This document shows, piece after piece, positions 23,101 through 32,258 of a DNA stretch of 64,000 nt. The DNA comes from Leptodontidium sp. MPI-SDFR-AT-0119. Lineage: Eukaryota; Ascomycota; Leotiomycetes; Helotiales; Leptodontidiaceae. A model generated the notes under the pieces. That model was not told where the DNA came from. It was given only the letters and a program-made list of their open reading frames with translations, and made no database searches. A program made the translations under genes and the position numbers. Position 1 is the first letter of the stretch; each line of letters opens with the position of its first letter. Location of the stretch: contig JAHLEZ010000011.1 of assembly GCA_020726505.1 (NCBI GenBank), positions 1,798,001 through 1,862,000 of the forward strand, read 5' to 3'.

Positions 23101-23454
23101 CTGTGGACCATCATCATGGAAACAAGCATGATGTTCACACATGCAAAATCCCGACCTGGTTTGAGACCTAGGTGTATTATCTCCAAAGGTCGACCTCGGA
23201 GTCGCCAGAGCCTTGTCCCAGAATCGACGACATCCGCAAACCGGCGCACTCCCTCCTGCGCTCAAATTTGTATAATTGCACCTCCCACTCGGAAGCCTCG
23301 TCTCAATCGGATCCTCATCATTGGTATATCTTTTCAAGAGCGGAGTATTGGTTCCTGTACGGAGGTGCTGGGCAGCCATGGGTAACGGTTCGCAGAACGA
23401 GAAGAATGGAATCGCAAGAGTATTCAAGATCAAGGAGAGAGAGGCCTCTTCCAA
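20185..23454 (-). CDS. Large hypothetical protein with Cys/His N-terminus, coiled coil and acidic tail
   Basis: Single exon of 1089 residues from 23454. A second in-frame ATG at 23379 (MAAQHLRTG) would remove 25 hydrophobic residues. Near residues 55-115 there is a Cys/His-rich segment (VCGCRRFWDKAL, then FCMCEHHACFHDD) that looks metal-binding. The middle has a Glu/Asp/Leu-rich heptad-like region (HRLELLENTSF to VEERLRDVERAQ) likely to form a coiled coil. A more structured block follows with conserved-looking Trp residues. The last ~350 residues are disordered: a Ser/Pro/Arg-rich stretch (RRRISRSPSRPRD), then strongly acidic segments (DGDEDLDGDFDAEANADNDEEGS begins one, near residue 940). 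I do not recognise the family. A nuclear or chromatin-associated role is only a guess from composition. Confidence 0.75.
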   Translation of the reverse strand: MEEASLSLILNTLAIPFFSFCEPLPMAAQHLRTGTNTPLLKRYTNDEDPIETRLPSGRCNYTNLSAGGSAPVCGCRRFWDKALATPRSTFGDNTPRSQTRSGFCMCEHHACFHDDGPQTQVGKVSADVAMAEATPRMVQNASIRQAVSVQDPGLDVGRRDSMPDTLQWGRYIHTGSVTSLPAIPSQCLLPSDGGSMASGSQGASIRPSGLGLRTINPMPTITSGNPMTGQQPVDNRGMQLYEDANGNAFLQSLTEVATPSARASQDPVTDGDLAKDVSNVRDALEKFTQASAKPITKDDQSQLQIKQSGSNSGPLVLTQVDGANEESLIPRLRHLVNNLSEYPTKIQNHEHRLELLENTSFSHAAIDDLQDADDRLDNRVCEVEERLRDVERAQVALNDASSVSSRQLVNSSFDSRASVTSSVMIASAMDRLDSSRVEVLEAQVAELQAAALPSHSRPWEVEVVFLPFGSRLMGIWSGQHSMSQRSRLNSTQTDGWTQTQNNSMAAAQACLTAHDQASAWERSATDLADQNSQWLMARACGLRSRVDERLRSRGLVRLIRILGPDARDVQAAMLKAFGDLPEVLTEDPYTQHDDENTGTVPRSLKTYLGLSAPWIPLRKIHKDSCLRYLNPSEMVTPALWTVPFLSASVAMRHSGIRRLYVTQRDSYIQQLGNNNADWTWQKLRQLPRVYPDQASFDHTPEADAHEPCWEFDERLDPPHESIHSSFASQISSLSISSHAHGHEHQGQPYDPASPSDHFSSAAVSPNASTTPTSIAPHAPPLSPLKERNPFRPIHIRTTSMPLPTMIPTKSSQPTTTSAHTTKRRIASFEHETQSSPSRAPSASAFSTNPPLNLNLNTLKRRRISRSPSRPRDTPRYSTGPPSPYAFFDDVNTKREEGMTPFAYATPHSNAPYIERARTSSRTRSSIGIYEDGDEDLDGDFDAEANADNDEEGSTTDDLYADGEEGGEANALSDFDSDGEEYGAGFAQRQVDEEWEGVEDDLDLDHAHSNGYSPRLLPVSVGKSVPSGLRHGLGEHEMEDGDVDDQASDASSVPSEYPSRQPDGLFDLGSGLGMGTGKAGFRIHVDEEVE

Positions 23455-25221
23455 AGGCGTGTTGCATTGAGGGCAGTATGCTGAACCGGCGGTGCGCTGG
23501 CAGGCCGGCGGCTATCTCGTTTCTATCCAGCAGTCCACAGCTTTCGCATTTGATCGCGGGGGAATCGCGTCTTATATATATTTCCAACGGAGTATGAACG
23601 CGCAATCGAGAAGGGCAAGGCGGACGACGCGTCGCTATCGAGTTATATCGTGTGCATCGCAATTTTGAGGCTGCCATCTCGCATCAGTATTTAGCTAGTC
23701 CAGATAGCAGGTCGCCTGCAGCCTCACGCACCTTTTTTCTCCGACGAATTGGCCGAGCGAAACGTAGAAAATTCGTGAGTCGTTACAAATAGGGCGTAGA
23801 TGCTGAAAATAAATTGACGAGAAAGGATGAAGCAGGCAGGGAGATGCAACGACGCCGACAGGTCTACGCAAGAGGTCTAACGTGGGGTCAGGTTGAACAG
23901 AATGGAGGTTGCGAGCTCAGGCCGCGCGAGCAACTCGATGGATCTTGATGGATGGCTGATCAGTGACTCCGACTCCTCAGAAAGCCAGCAGCTACTCGGC
24001 TCTAAGCGACAGGGGAAACGCTGCTGATTCGTTTGAACTTTATTTCCGAGCTGCGTTTGCGTTGGTTGCTTGGTTTCGGGATTGGTTATCCATGCAGGAT
24101 TCCTGCATCCATGCCTCAACTGCGAGGTTACAAGCCTCAATTGGGACGGCTCGGGTCGCCTCCCCGTGGCCTCGTGTCTGATTGGATGAGAGGAGGAGTT
24201 CGAGTGAGGCAAGGGGTGATATGAAAAGATAAGAAGTCATGGGAACAATCGCCTTGATGTAGCCTGTGAGGCTGTATGGGGATATATAGAAGGGTGTGGT
24301 ACTGATGCTTGATGATGTGTTTTTCAATAGTGTGGAAAGATGAGTCGCAGCTAATTGAGGTGTGGGTGGGATACTAAGTGAGGATGCCTCAGTGATATAC
24401 TGGGGATGGCTCGCATGGAACTCCATAGAATTAACAACGAACGAGGGGTTCGCTTCGCACTTGGAGCTGGGGGTTTCTTGATTTCTTGAGAGGAAGGCAG
24501 GTATTTTCCAAACATTGGCTTTCAACTGAACCATTGCTCTTCTGGACAAATGGAGGTACCAATAAATCCTGGTGTAGGAAACATTTCTTGCCTGAGAATA
24601 AGGTAACGGACAAAAAAAAAAAAAAACCTACCTCCTCGCATCGACATAACTAATGTAAACAAACGGAAAGTCAGAAAAGCCTCAAGAGCCTCTCTTGGTT
24701 TGTGATGACTGACCCACTTGGCAGCCTAGAACGGAAGTACTAACAGATGACGGCAAGGAGAAAGTACAAAACAAAATAACACCCAACATCAACCGATGCT
24801 ATTTCGGTGAGGCAAATCATCAACAATATTGCCTAGATCCATTAGAGTGTCATGTTCCAACAGTCCACGGAAGGACTACTGAAAATTCTCAAAACAATGC
24901 CCGTGGATTGGGTCAATCAGGTCCCCATGGAAGTTTAGATTCATGGAACAGCAACCAGAGGAAGGACCACCCACCAGTCTGGATACCAATCTAGATACCA
25001 ATACGATTGTCTCTCAGGCTCAAGATTCCCACCTGCTGTATCGTCTTTATGCCATACCAAACCAAACTAATTAACATGCCCAGCTCCGACAGTAAGCTAT
25101 CTGAATTATCGCAACAAAAGTCTAATGCTAGGATATCATCTTCCTCTCATCTCTCACTCGTGTATTCGTGCAAGCACGTCTGTCATTCCTTCAAGAATCC
25201 AGACAAATTTGTAGAGATATA
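23455..25221. other. Long intergenic region, no gene supported
   Basis: 1.77 kb upstream of the large hypothetical gene. It contains an A-tract near 24612-24626 and only short incoherent frames. Presumably the promoter of the 1089-residue gene plus flank. Confidence 0.4.
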
Positions 25222-25420
25222 TTAGACATTCGAAGCCTGACGCTTGACCTTTCGTCTGCCCCAAGCTCTCGAAATGCAGAGGCCGAGGAGGCCAGTTGCG
25301 ACGATGAAGACAACGCAGAAGACGACAACGACTCCGACTTCGCGAGAGGCCCAGTTACTCCTCGCGCTTGTTGATGAGATGAGCCATAATTTTGCGAGCT
25401 TTTAGGGCGGTAGGTGCCAT
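25222..25420 (-). pseudogene. Possible small single-span membrane protein, frame broken by one base
   Basis: An ATG in good context at 25420 encodes MAPTALKARKIMAHLINKREE and stops at 25355. From that exact point the neighbouring frame continues as NWASREVGVVVVF, a ~20-residue hydrophobic span, and a basic end (RRKVKRQASNV) with a stop at 25222. The second frame has no start of its own and is preceded by a stop, so the two halves look like one ~65-residue tail-anchored or single-pass protein interrupted by a single extra base near 25355. It could be a real mutation, an assembly error, or two unrelated frames. I do not recognise a family. Confidence 0.35.
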
Positions 25421-26241
25421 TGTGAGGTGACTTGGGAGTGCTTGCTTGATGTTGGTATATTTTGTTGACTTTGAGGAATGTGGATCAGAAAACTGCCACC
25501 TTGATCTACTTCTTTGTTTGGCTGTTTGATGTATTCAAAGAATGGAACCAAATTCAATCCGAGTAGTCTCGAGATTGTCTGTTGATTGAAATTAGCTTTC
25601 GTTAAACATTTTTTCCCACCAGAGAAAGCAAGCCATGAGTCGCGGGGTCGTTCGCAGATCCACCAGGTATTCATGGTCTCCTAATACACAATTAGCGACG
25701 AGCCTCAGGCAAAAGGAGGGTCTTCCACTGGCGGATGAGGATATATGGACAGTTCATCGTCATGATTCTCACTCATTCAATAGCGACCCCTCCACCGCAC
25801 CAGATCTCAGAGCTATAGCGGAGTGGAGACTCAAGGAACTGCAACTGTAAGATCTTACTTACGTAAGACTTTGAGAATTCCTAGGAACGAGTGTAGTTGT
25901 AGGTACTTGCGACAGTAATGTTCGGAGACAGGCGGATTGAAGTCAAAAGCGGTAATGTGAAGTTGAAGTTGAAGATACCTAGAGATGGAGAGCATTTGGG
26001 GAAAGCGCGCTAGTACGGCCACTTGCCTTATTTTGGCATGGTCGCATCGGCCAAAAAGGCGACTTGGCTCGCTTGTTTTGTTTGTTTCTGGTCAGACTGC
26101 GAGATGCTTTAACTTCACTTGGGCCTTTCAAAGAAAGAATATATTTGTTTCTGGGGCGGTGGCGAGATTGTGTCGTAAGATTGATTTGTTGAGATTCCGT
26201 ATTGTGTGAGAAAATCCGGATGTTCATAGCTACGAGGAGCA
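25421..26241. other. Intergenic region
   Basis: 820 bp. Open frames of 70-90 codons on both strands lack supporting features. Nothing recognisable. Confidence 0.35.
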
Positions 26242-26574
26242 TTAGCATCGGGAGTCAATCCCCAGAGTGTCACTTACAAATCTTTTGAATGAAGCTTTCG
26301 AGGATGATATGAAGACATTTCCTTCGTCGAGCATCGGGTGACTCTTTATTTTCTTAGCAGCGGTGTCGGGATGTGGAGTAGCGTCGATTATGTAATAAAC
26401 CACTTTCCTGCACTGGTGAGGCACATGTCCTGAGAACATCAGCCTGAAATTGTTCTCTATTTTTTCACCACTCCTTTGCTCATCAAACACTAGCCAGGAT
26501 TTCCAATCTTCTGGACATCGGCCAAGCTTCATAACAAGCATCTTGACTTTCTCAATTCGAAGAACATAAGACAT
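26242..26574 (-). CDS. Hypothetical small protein
   Basis: The ATG-initiated frame MSYVLRIEKVKMLVMKLG gives 110 residues, with balanced composition and blocks such as SWLVFDEQRSGEKI and RKVVYYIIDATPH that look protein-like. A consensus donor (GTAAGT at 26277 on minus) and a branch/acceptor 50-60 nt on would splice to an immediate stop after KASFKRF, giving a slightly shorter C-terminus. The start codon lies only 65 bp from the divergent start of the next gene, which is unusually tight. No family is recognised. It could be a shadow frame or an upstream exon remnant. Confidence 0.35.
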   Translation of the reverse strand: MSYVLRIEKVKMLVMKLGRCPEDWKSWLVFDEQRSGEKIENNFRLMFSGHVPHQCRKVVYYIIDATPHPDTAAKKIKSHPMLDEGNVFISSSKASFKRFVSDTLGIDSRC

Positions 26575-26639
26575 CTTGTCGAGCCCCACTATCGACTTTC
26601 ACCCCACTATCTCCTTCGAATCAACCCCTCGGTCCGAAA

Positions 26640-28043
26640 ATGTCTAAAAGACCAGCTTCTCAAGAGCTAGATCACGATCCAATCCAGGCCAAAAAATTCT
26701 CTCATCTCAAGATAGATAGACGTACTGACCTCACCTCCATACAAAACTTTGCGCTGTCTATCTTAGAGAATCGGAACCTAGCACAGTATGTCCGCAAACT
26801 GACCTTCACATTCTACCACTCGGCATCATACCCCGCTCAAGCATTACCATACACAGCCACAACACCAGAGGAGCAAGAGAAAGAGACGCGATTCAAAGAT
26901 GCCATAGCCGAGCAGAAATGGGAAGAGCCAGAAGCCACTGAACTATTGAAGCGCCTGATGACGACCAATCCACCCCCGGGCTTCAGACAACGGAATTCTT
27001 ACCAACTATTCCCTGATGCCATCGTGGCTCTTCTCCTGCCTATTCTGCCCAATCTCAAGCACTGGATAGTAGGCGAGATTGACCGCCCTCATTTCGTTGG
27101 AAAAGCCGTCCAGCGAGCCAAAGATGGCATCTTCGGTTCAATCTCCGTCACCCATTTGAAAATTATTACGAATACGCCCTTTAGCCATGCAGCCTGGGAG
27201 GATATCAGCTGGCGTGCCTTTGAGATCTACGCGAATTTACCATCCCTGAAAAGCATCAGGGGCAAGGGCATAGGAGGAATTGGCGTTGAGGATGGTGGCC
27301 ATTATGAGGCGGTCCCTAGCAAGGCTTCCGCTGTTCGCGAGATCCATTTGAAGCAGTGCGAGATCTCGGGTGCGTGCGTTTCTAATGTCATCAATTTCTC
27401 GACTAAACTCGAGGCGTTCACGTATCGTTTTGGTGGACGGGCAGGAGATGGAGGCATTGTGGGCTGGAAGTCGCCAAAAATAGCAAAGGCACTTACTCCA
27501 CACAGGTTGACGATGCGATCGTTGGACCTTGATGTGGAGCGCCAGCTGCATGGAAGTTTAGAACAGGAAATCCAGTCGTGGATAGAGGAATTGAAGGGGA
27601 AAGAGGAAGATAAACTAGTGGATCAGGACTCCGACGAGGAGAATTCCGACACCGAGACTCTCAATTCTGCGGATAGCACAGAGAGCGCCATGAAGTGGGA
27701 AGAGATGGTCAAGAGCAACCCTTTCTTCCCCAATCTGACGCATCTGCGTATGAGCATCAAACTTGCTGTAAGATTCGCGGAGCTCTCCGGGAAGAAGACA
27801 TTAGCAGAGTGGCTGCCATCAAGCTTGGAAGAGCTTGAAGTTGTGGGTTACAGGCATCACGAGGATGGGGAAATGGCAGAGGTGGTTCGGCGACGAGAAG
27901 AACTTTTACCGAATTTGAAGGCCTTGAGCGGGGTTGATGAGTATATCGAGAATGGAAAGGAGTTGGCCTGTGAGGATGATTACGTAGCTTCAGCTGGATC
28001 GGATGATGAGGATCATGCGGATGGGTCGGACGACTCGGATTGA
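26640..28043 (+). CDS. Hypothetical protein, LRR/F-box-like composition
   Basis: Single exon of 467 residues (MSKRPASQELDHDPIQAKKF). After a short disordered N-terminus come alternating Leu-rich segments (LAQYVRKLTFTFYH, LPILPNLKHWIVGEI, LPSLKSIRGKGIGGIG, VREIHLKQCEISGACV, PNLTHLRMSI, SSLEELEVVGY). These resemble the irregular leucine-rich repeats seen in many fungal F-box-family hypotheticals. No convincing F-box is visible at the N-terminus. An acidic insertion (DQDSDEENSDTETLNSADS) splits the repeats, and the C-terminus is acidic (GSDDEDHADGSDDSD). Function is unknown. The leucine-rich-repeat reading is an inference from spacing, not a confirmed match. Confidence 0.75.
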   Translation: MSKRPASQELDHDPIQAKKFSHLKIDRRTDLTSIQNFALSILENRNLAQYVRKLTFTFYHSASYPAQALPYTATTPEEQEKETRFKDAIAEQKWEEPEATELLKRLMTTNPPPGFRQRNSYQLFPDAIVALLLPILPNLKHWIVGEIDRPHFVGKAVQRAKDGIFGSISVTHLKIITNTPFSHAAWEDISWRAFEIYANLPSLKSIRGKGIGGIGVEDGGHYEAVPSKASAVREIHLKQCEISGACVSNVINFSTKLEAFTYRFGGRAGDGGIVGWKSPKIAKALTPHRLTMRSLDLDVERQLHGSLEQEIQSWIEELKGKEEDKLVDQDSDEENSDTETLNSADSTESAMKWEEMVKSNPFFPNLTHLRMSIKLAVRFAELSGKKTLAEWLPSSLEELEVVGYRHHEDGEMAEVVRRREELLPNLKALSGVDEYIENGKELACEDDYVASAGSDDEDHADGSDDSD

Positions 28044-28656
28044 AGTCCAAACTAAGTCTTCCAAGTAAGCAAGATATTCCACAACATATAAGAGAGTTTA
28101 CCAAAATTCGACGTGAATTTTCCGAGGGTGACCTCTTTTTCGAGCAGTCATCTTTTGCATCTCATCTAGCGTAAGATCAGAATGCCATCCTCATATTTAA
28201 ACTGGACCGTAACGTCCCGCTTTGCCACAATAAGCCTAATCATGAGAATAACTGCGAAAATATTTACATCAATTACCTGCGTAAGCCTCAAATGCGGGAG
28301 GTTCACGTCCCTTAGTGACAAGTGCTTCTCTTCCCAGAACGGCTTTTTATAAAGTAGGCCTTCAGCGTATCAGTCGACAGGCACGTCGTTTTAGTCTATT
28401 GTCCAAAATACAGTGCATTCTGGTCCCATTCAAAGTTAAGCAAGAAGGTCCAATATTTCACAGTACGGAGTATTTTACATTAGGACTGCGATTCAGTGAT
28501 TGGCTGTGGGGATTTTGGCGCTGACAAGCATTAATTCAAAGGCTCCGTAATTAACCCCCACCCCACCACTCCTCAGACAAGTCTTCTAAGCACATTCACA
28601 CACTGCCAAAAGCTTCTTGGAACATTCGTCGTCCTATTTCAGGGCTGCTGCTAGTT
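28044..28656. other. Intergenic region
   Basis: 613 bp upstream of the second HET gene. No gene or distinctive motif is seen. It presumably holds the HET promoter. Confidence 0.4.
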
Positions 28657-30648
28657 ATGGAGACATTACATCCGTACCAGTATGACCAGCTCACGGAGCC
28701 TGGGGCTTTACGTCTGATTGTTCTCCAGCCTGATCATGACTTAACCGCTCCCGTGCGATGTTCACTAATTTCCACCACATTACAAGCCTGCCACGATGAT
28801 CTCGTGGAAAAATACACAGCCCTTTCCTACGTCTGGGGCGACGCCAAAGAGAGAAAGGAAATCCTGGTTGATGGCACACGCCTGGACATCACTGCATCAC
28901 TAGATCTCGCCCTTCGCCACGTTCGGGACCCCGTCAAAGTTATCCGCGTCTGGGCGGATGGGATTTGCATCAATCAACAGGATGTGTTGGAAAGGAATAA
29001 ACAAGTGGCGCAGATGGGATTGATATACGAAATTGCGAACCACACCATCATCTTCTTGGGGTTGGCAACTGAGCAGTCTGACATACTCATTAGAGCTGTC
29101 AATTCAGTGGGGCTTCTTTCAAAGGAGATGGATCGTGAGATAAGTCTCGACTACAACCAGCTTAACAAAGCCTTTATCGATATCTTGAATTATCCTTGGT
29201 TCACTCGAGTATGGACACTGCAGGAGCTTGTGTTGTCAGCAGACCCTTGGATCCAATGCGGGAGTCTTCGTTGTAGGTGGGGTGTCTTTGGAAAGTATAT
29301 TCCGTGGAGGAAGACTTCAGCAATGGAGGACGGCATGCAATCTCTGAGGGACCTGAATGGTTTTCGTGCAAGTCACCTTCACGAAAAATATAACCCGTCG
29401 GCGTATGAAACTCATACAGTTGAAAAAGATGCGGAGGCGCTCCTTTCAATTTTACATTCGCGTCGAGGGCTGGGCGCCACTGATCCCAGAGACTTCATCT
29501 ATGCTCATCTGGGTATGATAAGCAAGAAAATTCAAAAGGCGATTTCAATCGACTATGAAAAAAGCTGCTCGTCTACCTATACAGAAATAGCACGACAAGC
29601 TTTGGTCTGGATACCTTCTCTGGATATCCTCCAGATGGTCGGAACGCGGAATGAAAGCCGGCTACTTGATGGCCTTCCGTCTTGGGTCCCTGACTGGAGT
29701 CAGTCAATCAAACGTGTTCAGCCAGGCACTTTCATCATCGGCTTGCAAAGTTCACCCAGAACGAGGCCAAAGTTAAACTACTGCCTACTTCATGGCGACT
29801 CAACACTTCTTCTTGTTCCTGTCAAGTCCCTCGGAACTGTGGAATACATTTTTCCAGCGGCATCTGAGAGAGCTGGATGCTCGACAGATCAAGTCCACGA
29901 GAAAAAAGATGCCACGTCCCAAATATCTAATTCATCAACCAGTATCCCGAGAGAAGATGATGCCAAGTTTAAAGAAACTATGTTAGACTTTTTCGGCACA
30001 ATGCTCGAAAGCATTTGGGGTGAGGAAAGGAAGGACATAGTAATGAAAGCTACATCGGAGCACAACCAATATCTCAACGACACTCAAATAGGGATGCTTC
30101 GCGGAGTAGTCACCAACATTCTAAAGATCAGAGACAAATCCCTTCCTCTCTATCGGGCCGAACCGTGGGAAAGCGAAGAAAACGGAACGAAGAACGCTTA
30201 CGAACTGTGCAAGGCCTTACTGCGAATCACAGAGCTATATCTCTGGGTCGTACCCGCTCGCGTCGCACTGCTGTCGACTAAATCGCTAATCTGTATCTCT
30301 GAGGATGCTTCCGTGGGTGACTTATGCTGTATTGACCTGAGCGCGGGTTTGAGTTATGGAGACCGAAGCACTACTACGATCTTCGTGCGAAGGGATGAAG
30401 AGTTCTCTATGTCGGACCAAGATAGAGCTGCCCTGCCGCCACTTCGTTCACCATTACTCGATGCGAATGGAAGGGAACGTCTGTCTTGGCTAGAAGACCC
30501 GGGCGTGTTTCGATTTTTAGCAAGAGGAGAGTTCGAGGTCGTGTCGTCGGAATTGCTTAAACATAATGGCACCGGCCGTGATTGGAGCCCTCCATGGAAG
30601 GAGGAGGAGAACAAACAATCGTGGACAGGGCTCGTGTTGCTGAGCTGA
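28657..30648 (+). CDS. HET-domain protein (HET-6/TOL-like), single exon
   Basis: 663 residues, start METLHPYQYDQL. The HET domain lies near residues 50-200. KYTALSYVWGD is the first motif, RVWADGICINQQD the second and YPWFTRVWTLQE the third, all in the standard order and without interruption. The region after it includes ATDPRDFIYAHLGMISK, also usual in this family. The C-terminal half holds a lower-conservation segment ending in the typical GLVLL-type closure. Unlike the HET gene at 11325, the domain core here is intact. Members of the family can trigger incompatibility cell death. Whether this copy is an allorecognition gene cannot be read from sequence. Confidence 0.92.
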   Translation: METLHPYQYDQLTEPGALRLIVLQPDHDLTAPVRCSLISTTLQACHDDLVEKYTALSYVWGDAKERKEILVDGTRLDITASLDLALRHVRDPVKVIRVWADGICINQQDVLERNKQVAQMGLIYEIANHTIIFLGLATEQSDILIRAVNSVGLLSKEMDREISLDYNQLNKAFIDILNYPWFTRVWTLQELVLSADPWIQCGSLRCRWGVFGKYIPWRKTSAMEDGMQSLRDLNGFRASHLHEKYNPSAYETHTVEKDAEALLSILHSRRGLGATDPRDFIYAHLGMISKKIQKAISIDYEKSCSSTYTEIARQALVWIPSLDILQMVGTRNESRLLDGLPSWVPDWSQSIKRVQPGTFIIGLQSSPRTRPKLNYCLLHGDSTLLLVPVKSLGTVEYIFPAASERAGCSTDQVHEKKDATSQISNSSTSIPREDDAKFKETMLDFFGTMLESIWGEERKDIVMKATSEHNQYLNDTQIGMLRGVVTNILKIRDKSLPLYRAEPWESEENGTKNAYELCKALLRITELYLWVVPARVALLSTKSLICISEDASVGDLCCIDLSAGLSYGDRSTTTIFVRRDEEFSMSDQDRAALPPLRSPLLDANGRERLSWLEDPGVFRFLARGEFEVVSSELLKHNGTGRDWSPPWKEEENKQSWTGLVLLS

Positions 30649-31126
30649 GAGTTTGCTACATGTATCGATCAATACCTCAACGCGTCAGGTGGATCAGCAT
30701 AGAGTATAGAAACCGTAAAGATACGTCTTCTAACAGTTGATCTCGAAAATGGTTTCTTGCAATAGTTATAGACTGCGAAACCATAGTTTCTCCTGGATCT
30801 AAAGCTTCGAGCTAGCAAATCGATGTCAAAGGTTCCCGAAATAAGCACCTTTTACAGATAATTCAGATTATATAGGTACAGGTCAGAGTTCTTGATCAAG
30901 CAATAATTTCATGCTTTGTGTATTCATAAACCGACGATTGTCTACGCCACAGTGTGGAGAGTCCGAAAAGAAAACATTCGCTAAAGAAAGATGCTTCCAA
31001 AACAATGCCAAGGGGAGACACGAATTCCAAATCCGACACAAGGAGTGCACGACTTAGGGGTTTTTTTGCGAGAAATCTTCAAGCCATCAATCGAGATCTT
31101 TCGATTTAGCAGATAACAACTGCTGA
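30649..31126. other. Convergent intergenic region
   Basis: 478 bp between the 3' ends of the HET and aldo/keto reductase genes. Nothing recognised. Confidence 0.4.
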
Positions 31127-32258
31127 TCAGACCTTCAACACTGGTGTATCAGCAAACAAAGAACCCCTCATCACCTCTGGGTATCTATGCCCATGAACCT
31201 CCACCGCCTCAACTAACTCCCGTATTTCTTGAACATCTTCCTCACTCAACTTGACATCCAGCGCCCCCAAGTTCTCCTCCAAGTACTTAATTTTCTTCGT
31301 CCCCGGAATCGGGAAAATATCGTTGCCTTGGGCAAGCAACCAGGCGAGGGTAAGCTGGCCGGCAGTACATCTCTTCTTGCTTGCAATCTTACTGAGATCT
31401 TCGGTGAGTTTTAAGTTCTTTGGGAAATTTTCAGCTGAGAAACGAGGTGCGAAAGTGCGGAAGTCGCCTTCTTCGAAGTCGTTAGCGGACTTGTAAGCTC
31501 CAGTAAGCATACCGCTATTCATCATTATTAGTCATAGTTGCAATCTGTCATATTTATAAGAAACCATACCGGCCGAGAGGGGAGTACGCAACAACCGCAA
31601 CTCCGAGTTCTCGGCAAGTCTTCAGTAAATAGATATCGGGATGCTCGATGTCCAAAGCGAATGGGGAATATTCAACCTGGACAGCACTGATGTGGTGGAC
31701 TTTACAAGCTCGGCGAAGGGTCTCGGACGAAACCTCACTGAGTCCCAAGTATTTGATTTTGCCATCTCTAGATCGACATGTTAATGCTAATTCAATCAAA
31801 GAATTTGCAAGCTTATACTTCTTCAACTCGGCCATGGCCTCCACAGTTTGTTCAATTGGCGTATCGCCAACCCGATGGCAATAGTACAAGTCAATACACT
31901 CAACACCCAGCCTCTTCAAACTATTCTCGCAAGCTTCTTTCACATACTCCGGACTTGAGTCGATTCTGAAGCCGCCATCTACGACAGGTCTAGCGCCGAA
32001 CTTTGTCGCGATGAAAATTTGATCTCGTTTCCCGGTTGCCGTGAACCATTTGCCAACCAACTCTTCAGAGTCACCATAGGCATCGGCTGAATCCCAAAAC
32101 GTCTCGCCGAGTTCCACTGCCCGGTCAAGAACCTTGAAGCGTTCTTCATCCGTATCAGCTTTGCCATAGAAGGCAGAGAGGCCCATTAGGCCGAAGCCCA
32201 AGGCTGGGACTTTTGGGCCATCCTTGCCAAGTTGTCGGGTGAGAAGTTGAGAGGCCAT
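31127..32258 (-). CDS. Aldo/keto reductase (YakC/pyridoxal-reductase-like)
   Basis: Exons 32258-31819, 31767-31570 and 31514-31127 give 341 residues. The (beta/alpha)8 signatures are PALGFGLMGLS at the N-terminus, the catalytic Asp and Tyr in FWDSADAYGDSEELVGKW, Lys in IFIATKFG and His in IDLYYCHRVG, completing the D-Y-K-H tetrad. QVEYSPFALDIE, VVAYSPLGR-GMLTG (across the second splice) and FPIPGTKKIKYLEENLGA form the NADPH-binding end. Intron 1 (51 nt) is a multiple of three and stop-free. Splicing it gives the canonical ELKKDGKIKYLGLSE. The family reduces carbonyls with NADPH in the cytosol. Substrate is unknown. Confidence 0.9.
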
